64,000 nt of DNA from Rhizophagus clarus (GCA_015698045.1 BLAL01000239.1:1860001-1924000); one strand, 5' to 3'. Counted from the first letter of the stretch, positions 1-11,524 are shown. Notes: generated by a model from the letters alone, not told the origin. Made by a program: numbers and translations.

Positions 1-16
1 ATAAACAATTAAATAA

Positions 17-328
17 TTACCTTTTAGGTATGTCTTTTAAAATTAAAGGAACATGATCGTTATTTGAAATATTGCTTTCTGAACTTGTATCTGATTTATC
101 TGATTCATCGTCTTCAAACTTTCTTTTTTCAGCTGCATTACAACTTGAAATTGATTCACTATCGCTTTTTGTTTCTGATCCACCTTCTGCTTCATATCCA
201 TTAATTTTTTCAATATTTGCTTTTTCTCTTTTTTGATGTTTTTTAAAAGTTTTTTTAGTAGACAACCACTTTCCGTTACCATCTTTAGAATTTATTTTAC
301 AAATATGACAAGAACAAAAAAATGGCAT
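17..328 (-). CDS. 5' exon of a Plavaka/CACTA-like transposase gene (partial)
   Basis: The frame opens with Met at 328 and runs 102 codons to a splice donor (AAAAG|GTAATT, exon end at 21, GT at 20-19), so the gene continues past the left edge and the stop at 17-19 is inside the intron. The N-terminus has a cysteine cluster (C5, C7, C10) followed by a basic KKTFKKHQKRE stretch, then a Ser/Asp/Glu-rich linker from about residue 45 to 95. A short Cys-rich start followed by an acidic linker is what I know from Plavaka-type transposases of fungi; the catalytic part would lie outside the window. The link to the Plavaka 3' part at 49.2 kb is by family, not by continuity. A host DNA-binding gene is the alternative. 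Confidence 0.55.
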   Translation of the reverse strand: MPFFCSCHICKINSKDGNGKWLSTKKTFKKHQKREKANIEKINGYEAEGGSETKSDSESISSCNAAEKRKFEDDESDKSDTSSESNISNNDHVPLILKDIPKR

Positions 329-543
329 ATTAAAATGTGATAGAATTTATAAGTAACAAGAGCTATTTTTATAAACAATCACATATTGTATTACATGATT
401 GTATTACAATTTACGAGCAAGATGCATTAAAGATAAAGGTCATGTTACAAGTAACTCTTCACAACATACAGATATAGAGATTATGTATCATAAATCATCT
501 TTCTAGAGATAATATAATAATGACAATGATATTCGACGGTTCC

Positions 544-755
544 ATAATAATTATTCAAAGCCATACTGATTGTATTATGAGCAACGGTTCATATAAAGCC
601 ATAATAATTATTCAAAGCCATACTGATTGTATTATGATCAACAGTTCATATAAAGCCATAATAATTATTCAAAGCCATACTGATTGTATTATGAGTAACG
701 GTTCATACAAAGCCATACTAATTGTCAAAGAGATTGTGTTATGAGCAACGGTCGT
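544..755 (+). repeat. 57-bp tandem repeat, about 3.6 copies
   Basis: Copies begin at 544, 601 and 658 with ATAATAATTATTCAAAGCC; a decayed fourth part reaches about 755. Because 57 is a multiple of three, an open frame of 74 codons exists over it, but the repeated peptide has no other coding signs, so I treat it as a minisatellite. Confidence 0.85.
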
Positions 756-872
756 ATTGATGACTGATAAATTGAATCATTTTATTTTAATTGATTTAAC
801 CGTGTTAATACTGACAAGAATGTAGTCATTAATAATTTCATAATTGTAATTTTTATAATAATTTTTTTCTTT

Positions 873-1130
873 ATGACACCAACACTTGGGTCATCCCACA
901 GTGAAATGCAAAAGTTATCTAACAAAATATTTAAAGGTATAAACGCCCTCTCACCAATTGTTCGCAAGGCTTTCCTTCAGTCAGAACCCAAGAATAAAGT
1001 TATATCGGTTATTAGACCTGTGGCATCAAAGCCTGAGGTCACTGAAGGAGACCAGTATCAAGCATGGGTTCAGTTCCATTTGTTAATGAGTTACGCCAAG
1101 AACAGCTACTATCTCACCTACATACCATAA
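873..1130 (+). other. Unrecognised open frame, possible gene remnant
   Basis: An 85-codon frame from ATG 873 to TAA. Its middle (FLQSEPKNKVISVIRPVASK, around residues 34-53) has a balanced composition unlike the surrounding A/T-rich DNA and could be the relic of a gene. No splice structure, domain or partner exon is visible. Function unknown. Confidence 0.25.
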
Positions 1131-1286
1131 ATCTCCCGTTAAAGAAGTTTTTGGAGAGGCACTTTATTAGACCATCAGGGCAGAAAATGAGTCGAATACT
1201 ATAAATGGTATTTCGCGATCAATAAAAAATAAAAAATAAATTGATTGATAAACAACGCGTCAGTCGTGTCATGTTTAAGTATAAAG

Positions 1287-1294
1287 TATAAATA
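1287..1294 (+). promoter_or_regulatory. TATA-like box (TATAAATA)
   Basis: TATAAATA lies 50 bp before the ATG at 1344 that fits the first exon of the five-exon gene. Position and sequence suit a core promoter; there is no other support. Confidence 0.35.
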
Positions 1295-1343
1295 CACGTT
1301 ATCTCTTCATTTCTTTACGCACTTTTTTTAATTTTTTAAAAAA

Positions 1344-2251
1344 ATGGAATAAATACCTTCTGAAATCAATACCAAGGTATAAGAGCAAAAATATAAAAAT
1401 ATTTTTAATAATCTATAATCGAAAATTCTTACTTTATTACTTTGGTATTTTAATATTATAGCTCAGGCTCATATATAAACCTACGAGTAAATATAACTTA
1501 CAAGACACAATAGGCTTGAAAAATGAAAAACAACGCTGGCTTGCTTATTTGGTAACTATTTATTAATTTTTAATAAGAAGAATAAAAATTGTTTTTTTAA
1601 TAGTTAATTTTTGTAATAGGAGATAATGCGAGAATGTCTTTATGAAAAGAACGTAGATTTTAACGTTAATTATAGGAGTCAAAAGCATGTGATAATAGCA
1701 CAAATTGTTCGTTCTGTAAATATTAAATTTTAATTCTCATCATTTCTTTTTTTTTTAAAAGTATACTAAAAATTATTATATTATAGTTTAAAAAAAGGGC
1801 TCCTGACTTCCCTGTAACCGCAGGTGACTGGGCTGTAAAGGAAATGCTCGTTAGCACAATTCAAAATAAGCGTAAGTTATAATAACTTTATTTATAACTA
1901 GTGGGTTTATAGTAGAGATTAATTATTTCATTTTATTTTATAATAGGTTATTATCTAAAAAAAAAGAAAAATGAATTAGAAAATAATTTAAGAGTTCCAT
2001 CACGAAATTCTCCAGCATTACAGGACCGTTCTCCACCACCCCCTCAAGCACAACAAGATCCTCCTTCTCCAGTTGAGCCTCCTTCTTCAGTTGAGCCTCC
2101 TCCTCCAGTTGAGCCTCCAGAACCACGTACTGATGAAGAACAAGTTCCAATTAATTCTCCAAAAAGGGTCTGGAAACAACGTGAAAATGACAAAGAGAAT
2201 CAGAATAATGTTCCTAAAAAAAAAGGAAGAAAAGCAAAATCAAATAAATAA
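1344..2251 (+). CDS. Five-exon gene of unknown family with a stop at codon 3
   Basis: Exons 1344-1376, 1462-1551, 1620-1715, 1787-1871 and 1947-2251 join in one frame; introns are 85, 68, 71 and 75 bp with GT..AG borders, and the phases match (0,0,0,1). The product would be about 202 residues: a first half with RAPDFPVTAGDWAVKEML, then KRYYLKKKKNELENN, then a Pro/Glu repeat (three PPxxxVEPP-like copies from about residue 125) and a basic tail ending GRKAKSNK. The third codon after the ATG is TAA (1350-1352), which a CAA codon would give by one C-to-T change. So either the true start is elsewhere (the next in-frame Met is at 1626) or the gene is dead at its start. I do not recognise the family; the tail could be a nuclear signal. 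Confidence 0.6.
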
Positions 2252-2681
2252 ACTTAATCTCGGAGATGTCAATTTCTTCGTTCTTGTAGTATAAAACGAA
2301 TTATACATAGTTTTGACTTAATTAGTTCAATAAAGTTATGTATTAGAGATATAAACTATTGATTAATTCATCTTAAGGTTGAATGAAAACTATTGTTCGT
2401 GTTACTTAATTATTTTAATGATTTTCATTTCATTCGAATTACAGTAATAAAAAATTACTTCCGTATAAATAAATTGAATTGTGCAATGCATAAATTTGTC
2501 CACATCTCATTTACGCTTGGATTGGATGTTCAATCACTAAATAAAGTAATGTCATATAAAATAATCTACACACTATAAATTACTTTGATAAGAAATTTTA
2601 CACATTTAATCTTTGTTCTAAAAAATCGCTTTAAATCTTATAAATACTTTTCCCTTCAATTATGATAACTTACAGTTGAAA

Positions 2682-3175
2682 ATGGTTCACAAAAGAAGTC
2701 AAAATAAATTACAAGAACGAAAAAATAAATCCTTTTCAAATAATAAAAGAAAAAGAGATAAGGTGAGTGAACACTTTAGAACCGCCTAGAGTGGTTACTA
2801 GGTTCGCCTGTAGTTTTTCAGATCTTTTAGATAGCTTTTTTTATTTTTTTTCTTCTTATATCTTTTATTTTTTTGTTTATCTTTTTTTGGAGGGTTTAAT
2901 AAAGAATGAAGTATATAATTGTATTCGGTTGTTATCTGGTTTCTAATTAAAAAATTGGTTTAGGTCAACTCTTTAAATGAAACAATTGAAAATAAAAATA
3001 AAGGTAAAGGTAATTATAAATTATAATTGTATAAATAATATCAATTACTAACATTTATTTAGAAATTACACAATTAAAACGGCAAAAAACATTTGCCGTT
3101 GAATTATATCAACAAAAATTAAACCAAATAATAGAAATAGAAAATAAATTAGAAAAACAAATGTATAGAAAATGA
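2682..3175 (+). CDS. Small three-exon coiled-coil protein, 77 residues
   Basis: Exons 2682-2762, 2964-3003 and 3063-3175, with GTGAGT and GTAAAG donors and TAG acceptors; introns of 201 and 59 bp. The ATG opens a very basic start (MVHKRSQNKLQERKNK), and the second half is a heptad-like helix (LKRQKTFAVELYQQKLNQII) ending MYRK then TGA. No in-frame stop interrupts it. It lies in the same strand and style as the genes at 1.3 and 5.2 kb, so the three may belong to one locus. No domain is recognised; a dimerising or nucleic-acid-binding small protein is only a guess from charge and coil. Confidence 0.6.
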
Positions 3176-3839
3176 ATTTTGTAAATAAATTTTGTAAATA
3201 AATTTTGTCAATAAATTATATGTCATTATAATTCAGTTCTCCCAAATATTCTATTCATCACTTCCGATTTAATTACATTTTTACAAGATTCCAAACGTTT
3301 TGTCACTACTAGAAAGCAAGAATTTTACGTAAGAACATGCGAGACAAGTTTTGTGAGAAAAAAATCATTTTTACATGAGAAAAAATTCTTAGGACAATCC
3401 TAACTGTTACACTGAAGATCTGCTACTATCAATCAAATTTTACGTATTATTACGATCTTTGAATTTTTGAAGTTTATTAAATATTTGTATAATTTGTAAT
3501 TAGACAAATTTTACTAAAATACTATAATGCTAAATTCTGTTGGTTTATCTATATAAAATACGGTACTGACAAAAAGTAAATTTTACTCTTAGTTTAATAT
3601 AATTTAACAACCAGATCGTGTATTTGCTAAAATCCTTCTTTTTACATATATTTTCTCACGCAGATTTTTCTATATTTATACAATCCAATTACGCAAAAGT
3701 TATTTTTTCTTTACGACAAAGAAATTATTTTAAGTTTTTGTAACGTTTAAAACTATGGCTAGCTTTTGATACTCTCTTTAGGTAAGTCTGCGCTAAGATG
3801 GAGAGACCCGCTTGGTTCCAAATTTTTTTCCCTCAACAG
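3176..3839. other. Non-coding A/T-rich spacer
   Basis: No exon could be assembled. It contains the 18-mer ACAATCCTAACTGTTACA near 3395, which recurs near 6390 in the same orientation. Confidence 0.5.
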
Positions 3840-4108
3840 ATTGCATAAAGGAATTGGAAAAAAAGGTGCAGGAACTTCAAGAGCAAGTGGATGGTATGGA
3901 TTGGGATTAAAAGGATAACTAGAGAAAATTGCTGCGGGTATATAATGAATTAAAGAAGACAGAGAGGAAGTAAGTAATCAACTTTTTTGCTAATAAGGTT
4001 CCTTAAATTAATATAATTTTTGACATTTATTTTATTAGAATTACTCGTTTAAAAGCAGAAAGGTAGGAAAGGATTGAAGAAGGTCAAGGAGAAAATAAAT
4101 TTTTGTAA
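3840..4108 (+). pseudogene. Coiled-coil gene remnant with three in-frame stops
   Basis: Two exons (3840-3969 and 4039-4108) join in phase across a 69-bp intron with a GTAAGT donor and TTAG acceptor. The frame reads as a coiled coil (KELEKKVQELQEQVDGMDWD, then RKLLRVYNELKKTERK, then ITRLKAER) and ends with TAA at 4106. It is broken by TAA (3908-3910), TAG (3920-3922) and TAG (4064-4066), each one C-to-T step from a Gln codon, which suits the surrounding coil. There is no frameshift. The 5' exon is not identified. Unknown function. Confidence 0.5.
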
Positions 4109-4931
4109 TAATATTATTTATATTCCTAATATATTTTTTTCATATATATGTGTTACAAATTGTTTATTATCGTTGTTATAAGTTGGTAAATATTGATGTG
4201 CTTGGTAAACTAGTTTTAAAAATGAAGGATAAAGTATTGTCAAATCTAGCACAAGAATAGTGACAATACAAAGAGCAATGACAATACAAAGAGCAATAAA
4301 ATTACAGGTATTGCGAATAAAGTGACTACACTAAAATACAAATGTACTCGCCTACTTTTTAGATCTTTAATCCCTAAACAGAAAAAAAGAAAAACCTAAA
4401 GAAAAAGAAATAAAAAGAAATAACGAACTACTATCTAATAAATAAATCAACATAATGAAGTAAATAAATTTAAAAAAGGACAATCAAAAATATTATAAAA
4501 AACAAATCTATTAATGCTCCTATGATAATCGTGAAGGTAGTTGCTGGAGGTCCATCTGGATTAAAGTGAAGTCAAAATCTAATGTTTGTGTTAACCAATT
4601 AGATAGTCTAGAGCGATTGATTCGATCAGGAATTTCTCTTTGGAAGATCATGTAAAAATTCAAAAAGCTTTAAACTTGGAAAAGATAGAATGTACTAAGC
4701 CACAAATTGATTAGATTTCTAACTGATCCCGTGAATCATGCGTCATCAGTTTAATAATTTTCGCTACACTCTCTTATCATACCACCCGCTATAATATAAA
4801 AATGATACAACTTATGAACGAGGTCTACATGGTGAATTTATTACCCTATCCAAAAACATGGGAAAAAGTCTACCTATAGACATCTCCTTCGTAAGAGGGA
4901 GTATAAATACTGGAGAAAAAGAAGAAATAAT
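4109..4931. other. Spacer with a short tandem duplication
   Basis: Two adjacent copies of TGACAATACAAAGAGCAA lie at about 4260-4300. A weakly coding-like patch at 4800-4920 (frame with YKNDTTYERGLHGEFITLSK) has stops upstream and no exon borders, so no gene is called. Confidence 0.4.
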
Positions 4932-5096
4932 CATATGAGGTCTTTGCAATAGAAAGGTACGAAACTTAAAAAAAAATAAAAATTTAATTAATATTAAATT
5001 TACACTTATTTTAGTATAAAAAACATAATTAGCATATAAAATAAATTTAAAAATTTTTTTGAGTTTCGTACTTTTCTATTGCAAAGACCCCATATG
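4932..5096. mobile_element. 165-bp MITE-like element with 35-bp terminal inverted repeats
   Basis: 4932-4966 and 5062-5096 are inverted copies matching at 33 of 35 positions (ends CATATGRGGTCTTTGCAATA). The inside is about 95 bp of pure A/T-rich DNA with no frame. The palindromic ends CATATG hide any target duplication, so the superfamily is open. Confidence 0.7.
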
Positions 5097-5236
5097 TTTA
5101 TTTATATTGAAATGTTGAATTGTGGGATTTATAATTAACGTTTATGGAAATCTTTCACATTTTTTTTTTATCATATAAAAAAAAGTTTTTCTTAGCTGAA
5201 TCATCTTTCTTTATATTTCGTTTCTGTCTTTCTGAT

Positions 5237-5751
5237 ATGGGTAAACCTTCAAAAGCATCCCGAAGAAATGGAATCACTCGCCTACGACAACGACAAAAAC
5301 TAAAGAAAATATCTTATATAAAACAAATAGAAACAAAGGAGGAGGAAATAGGCGACTTACAAATTGAAGTACAAAGACTCAAAAAATTTATTGAAGACGC
5401 TGGAGAAAAAGTAATTGATGAATTTATGAAATCTGAACGTGAAAAGCAAAATTTGTTGAAGTGGATTAATTTCTATACCGAACAAATAAAAGATATGGAG
5501 AAAAAACAATATTTAAATAAATTGAAAACATATATAAATACGTCACAGTCATCTCCATCACAACAATCACGATCATCACAGTTTTCACAACAATCATAAA
5601 CACAACAGCCGTCATTTAAAAGTTTGGATGACTACTTTAAGTATGAAAAGGAACAAAAGGACAAGGTAAATTTTTTATTATTTAATTTTTGATAGATTTT
5701 TATTCATTCAATAAAATTCACATATAGGGAAGTAATATGAAATTCGACTAA
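5237..5751 (+). CDS. Coiled-coil protein gene with a late in-frame stop
   Basis: Start chosen at ATG 5237 (MGKPSKASRRNGITRLRQRQ), since the open frame upstream is a hydrophobic translation of T runs. The basic start leads into a long coiled coil (about residues 25-105: TKEEEIGDLQIEVQRLKKFI and following), then a Ser/Gln-rich stretch. A TAA at 5597-5599 ends the frame at 120 residues. In frame behind it the reading goes on as TQQPSFKSLDDYFKYEKEQK to a donor at 5666, then a 62-bp intron and GSNMKFD with TAA at 5749-5751. The TAA sits in a CAA-rich run, so CAA to TAA is likely. The protein may be a truncated but still made version. Family not recognised. Confidence 0.55.
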
Positions 5752-6062
5752 GCTACGCATAAAACAAGAGAAAAGTTGTTTTATATTAAAAATTTTTTCT
5801 TTTAATTTTATTTTTGATCTTGCTTTTGTTGGTATCTTTTCATAATAAATAATAAATAAAAGTTCATCTTAATTATAACACTACTTTGTGATTTTCTCCT
5901 GTAAAAACCTAGTATATTTATAGCGTAAAGTTATATTTTATTAAAAGAATAAATTCATTCATCACACCATGATTTTAAAAAGTGTATACGCAAATTATTT
6001 TCAAATAACATCCAGCAATTTCTGAAGTTTTAATTAACTATCTTTTTTAATCAAAGATCAAG

Positions 6063-6170
6063 ATGGAATAAAGGATTAAAGGCAGAGACAAATTAAAACC
6101 AAAAGTAATAAAAAAAGTAAATTTAGTAAAAAATGCCTTAAAAAGACAAAATGAAAAAAGAAAGATATAA
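6063..6170 (+). pseudogene. Short basic open frame with a stop at codon 3
   Basis: ATG GAA TAA at 6063 is followed in frame by RIKGRDKLKPKVIKKVNLVK and LKRQNEKRKI then TAA at 6168. The start pattern copies that of the gene at 1344 (ATG GAA TAA). It may be a decayed relative or a coincidence; the piece is too short to decide. Confidence 0.25.
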
Positions 6171-6679
6171 ATAAATGTAAACGAAAATGATACAGACAGA
6201 TATATAATGAATATTTTATCGACCTATTCCTTTCATTTCGTTATGATTTTTAAAGATCATAAAGGAATCTATCCCGTCAAAATTTACTTAAAATGAGGAT
6301 CGATCAACATTCATAATATGTTTGTGACACCTTCTTCGGCAAATACATTTTTTTTTGCACAAATTCTTTTTTCTCAGGAATTTGTCAAACAATCCTAACT
6401 GTTACATTAATTATCAAATTACTAATAGTAAAAAAAAAAATCATTGTTTTTTTTCACTAAAAGATGTAAAGATGTAATTCAATATCGAATTACATATTAC
6501 GATTAATATGTCGCAGCAAAAAAAGCCATGGAATCGAATTACATATTACATATTACGATTAATAAATTTATCAGAAAAAAAATTAAAAATTCATTTTTTA
6601 GTTTTTCTTCTTTCTCTAATTCTCCTCTTTTTTAAAAAATTACTGAATTTTTTCTACCACCTTTATCGCAATTTTAAAT

Positions 6680-7034
6680 ATGGACTCCTTAAGTTTAATA
6701 AGAATACCAAAGATTCACCTGCCAAGTCCAATTTTACCTTTTAATTTTGATTCTGGAGAACAACCAGGTTTGCAAAGTTAATTAATTATTTATTTTATAT
6801 CTAATTCTAATAAATCAATTAATATCTACTTCAATTTGAATCAATATTTCATAATTAAATATATTTAAAGATAAATCAGAACCATCGGTCCCAATAATTC
6901 CTCCGAGTAATTCTCCCAGTGGCGGGGTTTCTGAAACTTTTAGTAATAATGGCACTAATAAAAAACTGAATATAAATAATGAATTTTCTGATAATGATGA
7001 TAGGAATGAAAAACAGGGCCATGATCAAGATTAG
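6680..7034 (+). CDS. Two-exon Ser/Pro/Asn-rich open frame, maybe 5' part of the next gene
   Basis: Exon 6680-6767 (MDSLSLIRIPKIHLPSPILP) joins in phase 1 to 6871-7034 (PIIPPSNSPSGGVSETF, then Asn/Asp-rich, ending GHDQD and TAG at 7032). The donor GTTTGC is weak, the acceptor AAAG is weak. Composition is coding-like and disordered. The following gene has only phase-1 junctions, and a donor GTAATA after GVSETF would also give phase 1, so this may be the start of that gene with an alternative splice rather than a separate gene. Confidence 0.4.
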
Positions 7035-7147
7035 TTTTAAAATTAATATGATTTTATTAATATATGTGCGAACATAGTAATATTAAAGTTTATTAAATAT
7101 CATCATAAAGTTATTAATTAATACAATTTTCATACTTGTACAATAAG

Positions 7148-8798
7148 CATCGCGAGATATCGAAGAAAATTCAAACAAAAACCATGTTGGGGAAAGTAAT
7201 GGTAGGCTTCTTCATCTTTTTCTTTTTGTTATTTACAAAAAGTAAATTCTTGTTTTCTTATTTATATTTTATAGATGATCAAGTAAAAGTATTAAATACC
7301 AATACTGATGATGCTAACGAAGATTTTTGTAAGTTTCAATTTATATCTTATAATCTTTAGTAATTTAGAGCAAACAGTAACATTTAAATTTATGTTTTTT
7401 TTTCTATTTATTGTAATATATAAGACTCAACCCAAAAAAATGATAAAAAAAGAGTGAAATTTGGTAAATTTTCGCATTTTTTTTCTTACCTTGTTGATTA
7501 ACAAAAGTAATACTTACTTTTTGGTATTTTAAATTATATTAGATACCTCGATGCGTAAAAGGGCTAAACCGGGTATTGTATAATTCACAGAAAGTAAACT
7601 CTGAAACTTGAATTTGAAATAATATGTATATTTTTTTTTAGACGAAAAAATATTATTGGCCATTAATAAGATCAGAGGTCCCGCAATAGATTTGCTATTA
7701 TATTTATTAAGCAAATTGAAAAAAACTGGAGTCAAAAGTGTAACAATGAACTTGATTAATAATAATATCCAATTTGTAGATTCTACAGGAACATTAATGA
7801 TAAAGCCAAATCACGTTAACTCTGATGATATAACAATTAATACCAATTTCCCTCACTATGATTATAATCAAACCTCAGATCTCAACTTCAGGGCAAAATT
7901 TATCGAATTAAAGAAATCCAAAAAATTGGATATGGCAAGTATAAGATTGGCGGAAGATTTGCATAAGCTGCTAGATTATATTAGAAAATTACCAAATAAT
8001 CCACCTATACGTGATAGGTCAATCTTCAGCAAAAAAGAAAAGTATAGGGAAGCCCTTATTAGTCATTTGGAAAAGATAAATTCAACAAAAGATTTCCAAT
8101 TCTTTCATGGTACTCAACGTATTAATTTGATTCCTGATGATAATCAAAAAAAAATTCCTGCTGAAAATCAAAAAAATCACAGATCTTTTAAAATTTCACC
8201 AATTCGCGTGCAAGAAAAGACTTCATCACTTACTGAATTATCCGATGAATTTAAGAAGATTGCAAAAGATTTATCGGAGGATATATTTTTATGCGTGATG
8301 GGAGAAGCAAATGAGCAGGGAAATAAAGAAATGGCAAGACGCAGGGAACTAAGGTTCCATGTCGAGTTTTTCAAGTCATATATACAACTACAGGCTTTTT
8401 GTGAGATAAACTTAAACAGAAAACAATCAGAGACGACAAAATCTCAAGCAAAGATATTAATTTCTCATTTTTACCCTTTGATTTCTTTACCGAATATGGA
8501 ATTGATACTTCAGCGAGCACCACGTATTTACAGGTTACTAGAAGTAGCCAATTTTGATTGGCGACTTCTAGATTGTTTTGAAAAATTAACTGCGTGCTTT
8601 TTTAAAAGTGGTGTAAAGTCAGCAATTAACTTTGAAATCTGGATTAACCTAGTCCGTACGGGTGAGCTGATTAGTTATAACGAAGAATTAAAAACTCAAG
8701 AAAGAAACAGGGAAAACAAGAGGATTAAAATTGAAATTATTAAGGAATATTTTGATATTTCAGGGGTTAATTTTGACGAGATGATTGATAATGAATAA
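7148..8798 (+). CDS. Multi-exon gene of unknown family, large last exon
   Basis: Exons 7148-7195, 7275-7328, 7425-7463, 7543-7572 and 7642-8798 join without a stop; every junction is phase 1 and the introns are 79, 96, 79 and 69 bp. Two exons are only 39 and 30 bp. The N-terminal part is acidic and Asn-rich (VKVLNTNTDDANED), then basic (MRKRAKP), then a 385-codon last exon: KILLAINKIRGPAIDLLLYL, a Lys/Asn-rich middle, and a helical C-terminal half (FHVEFFKSYIQLQAFCEINL, MELILQRAPRIYRLLEVANF) ending ISGVNFDEMIDNE. No transmembrane segment, signal peptide or known catalytic motif is visible. The first exon is not found. It is the largest undamaged frame of the 1.3-8.8 kb cluster. Function unknown. 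Confidence 0.7.
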
Positions 8799-9367
8799 GT
8801 AGTAAACAGAGAAAAAAAATTTTTTTTTGTATATTTTGCAGTCTAGTAGTTTGCATTACAATTAGAATAAATTATATGATAAAGAATATCCAAATAATAT
8901 GCAATTAAATCTCTTTTATTGTTTGCACATTCTAAATAAACTTGTTATAATTGCTATCATTTAGTTCGCTTACTGTCATAAATAAATAAATAAATAAATC
9001 AATCAATTTGTGGCTTAGCCTATTTTGAGTTTTGATGACACGATTTTCAATTTTTAGTATTAAAGAATATTATTTATCACAAAACTAGTATATTTAAGGG
9101 TAGATTTTTATAGGGATATATCATACTTAAATTATTGGTAAATTAATTTAAGAATATTTTTCATATCCAATTAGAATATTTTAAATATCCGTTGATATTA
9201 CAATTAAAAAATTAAGTATATTTTTCGTATAATTTAAACTTATTTGTTATTACAAAATACTATTTTAAATAAACCATTTATAAAATTTCAGTACATTTTA
9301 ATAATATTATTTGTTATATAAGGATATTTTAACCATAAAACTAATACATTTTAAGGGTTTAGATTTT
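8799..9367. other. Non-coding A/T-rich spacer with a 50-bp direct repeat pair
   Basis: Similar stretches (AAAACTARTAYATTT, then TAGATTTTTTATAGGG) occur at about 9080-9130 and 9337-9384 in direct orientation. Nothing else is supported. Confidence 0.4.
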
Positions 9368-10080
9368 TTATAGGGCATAAGTCTTAGCACCAAGATACAA
9401 AATCAAAATATGATGATTATCTGGTTTTTGTAAACTATCTAGATCATTTAATGATATTATTGTTATCATTACATGTTTCAATTTACGTTTCACATTGCAC
9501 CTATCACCTGAAATCTGAATATTTAATGTTGACCTTTTAGGAATTAGAATTCCTTTTTCAATATATAATGGTATGATACAATTTAAAATATCTGCTATAC
9601 GACACTGATCTCCCTTTTCTAATTGATTCTAATATATTTAAAATAACAGTATTATCGGTAATATCAGATTCTTCTATAATTGATTCAAATACAGTTGGTT
9701 GCAACAATTCAACAAGAGTTATTGGAACCTTTTTTTTATTTCTGTATTAATTTTTTGGCATATATCATATACTGATCTTTCATGTAAAAGATCTTTAATT
9801 CGTGCTAAAGATCAATAAGCTTCTCTTGAAATATGACCTTTATCTATAGATTTAACAATTGCTTCAATTTTTTTTACTTCTTTTATTTTATCCAGTGTTC
9901 CAAAATTAATGTTATACGAGTCTTCACCAGTCTCAAATTTTATTTGTTTAAATTTAATTTGATTATCTAGATGAAATGTATTGCTTTTTTCTTTTTCAAC
10001 AATATCTAAAATATACTATAATAGTTCAAGTATTCTGCGACACTTTTGAGAATTACTAAGATCATTAAATGGTCAAATTT
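9368..10080 (-). pseudogene. Decayed gene of a multicopy family (GDRCNVKRKLKHVM motif)
   Basis: Read on the minus strand, one frame gives DNQIKFKQIKFETGEDSYNI, EVKKIEAIVKSIDKGHISRE, a TGA, then LARIKDLLHERSVYDICQKI and KKVPITLVELLQPTVFESII. After a frame change come NIQISGDRCNVKRKLKHVMI and KPDNHHILILYLGAKTY, ending TAA at 9368-9370. From memory, a large Rhizophagus family has the matching core IRISGDGRNVGRKVKHVM; this copy has lost its 3' half, has at least one frameshift, and the TGA in EAY*SLA is one C-to-T step from Arg. Function of the family is unknown to me; it may be transposon-related. Confidence 0.55.
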
Positions 10081-11520
10081 TAAGATCTAGAAACATTGTT
10101 TTACATACTCGTTCAATGTTAAGTAATTTGAGACCAAAAAGTAAAGGACTAGACATTTTTCTTTATTTTCTTTATTTAACTGATTCCTATTTTCATCTAT
10201 TTCTTTAATTTCATTAAACTCCTAATAGTATAAATTAGTATTTGGTTTCAATATCAAAATTATTCTTAAAAAATATTTTTATATAAATTAAATGTATCTG
10301 ATTATAGATGTTACTTAAATCCAAAATAATTTAGGATTTATATGATAGTTCAAATGTACAAATCCAAATTAATTTACAAATTACATATATAAATTTTGCA
10401 ATTTATACATTTGAGATTTGAGAATTATGGCTGTAAAAATGTACAAATTAATTTGAGATTTACTTAAAATAATTTGAGTGGCATCTATATATCCAATAAT
10501 ACTTGCTAATAACATCTGTTGAAGACTTTTAGAATTGAACTTTTCTTGTAAAATTAACCCCAAAGTAAACTTTATATAAAGGTTTTTTTTCCACATATTC
10601 AATTGAACATTCAACTGTATGCATTGATTTTCTGTATTAAGTTCTGACAACATAATTATGGGGAATTGAATGTTTCAGATATCTAGTATAATAAAGTTGT
10701 TCTATAAAAGGATATATTTCCTCTTTTATGATCTTATAAAAAAAAGTTTTTTTTACTATCAAAAAGCTTTATAAAAGAACTTTTAGGATAAGTGCTTTCT
10801 TCTAGTATAATTTATATTTTACATGACCATACTTAAATTGTTAGATGTAAATGTTTGTAAATAAAAAAAATTGTATGATAAAGTATGATATAAAAGTGAT
10901 CTATAAAATAAAAATATAAACAAAAATAATTAACAGAATTATTTTTTTTTTTAAAAAAAATGATATAAATTATTTATTAAAAAAAACGAGGAAGAAAAAT
11001 AAACTATTAGATGACTATCAGATCAATATTTGTGCCATGTGACATTTTTGGCAATTGTGGCATGTGCAATGTGAAAACCCTGTATTCAATTCAAATTTAG
11101 TTACAAGCCTGATGATCAATTCCAAATTTTTAATTTGCATTAAAATTTGATGTCCAAAAAATTAGCTGAAATGTTTTTTTTATTTTTTAAATTACTATTT
11201 AGTGAATAAAACAAATATTTTTTTTTTTCCTAAAACAGCATACACATCATTGCATCTTTATTAGAAAATAAAAAAATTAATATTAAAAAAATAAAGAAAG
11301 AAAATTGTAATGGTGGAAGGGATTTAATGTTAAGAAATATTTACCAAATGTTTCTTTAGTTTGTAGAAAATAGACTTGAGAAGACTTGTTATTAAACTGA
11401 AAGTCTTCAGGTTGTTGTATTATATATCCTAATCCTTATATGGACAATGACCGATATGATACCATATGGCAGATCTGTGTAATAGTATACTTTTTTAATT
11501 TTCACATTTACCCTATAAAA
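10081..11520. other. A/T-rich stretch without a supported gene
   Basis: A 90-codon minus-strand frame (10381-10653) has ordinary composition but no motif or splice partner. Long T and A runs dominate the rest. Confidence 0.4.
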
Positions 11521-11524
11521 AGTA

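Noticed and set aside
520..744. 74-codon frame over the 57-bp repeat
   Set aside because: Openness follows from the unit length being a multiple of three.
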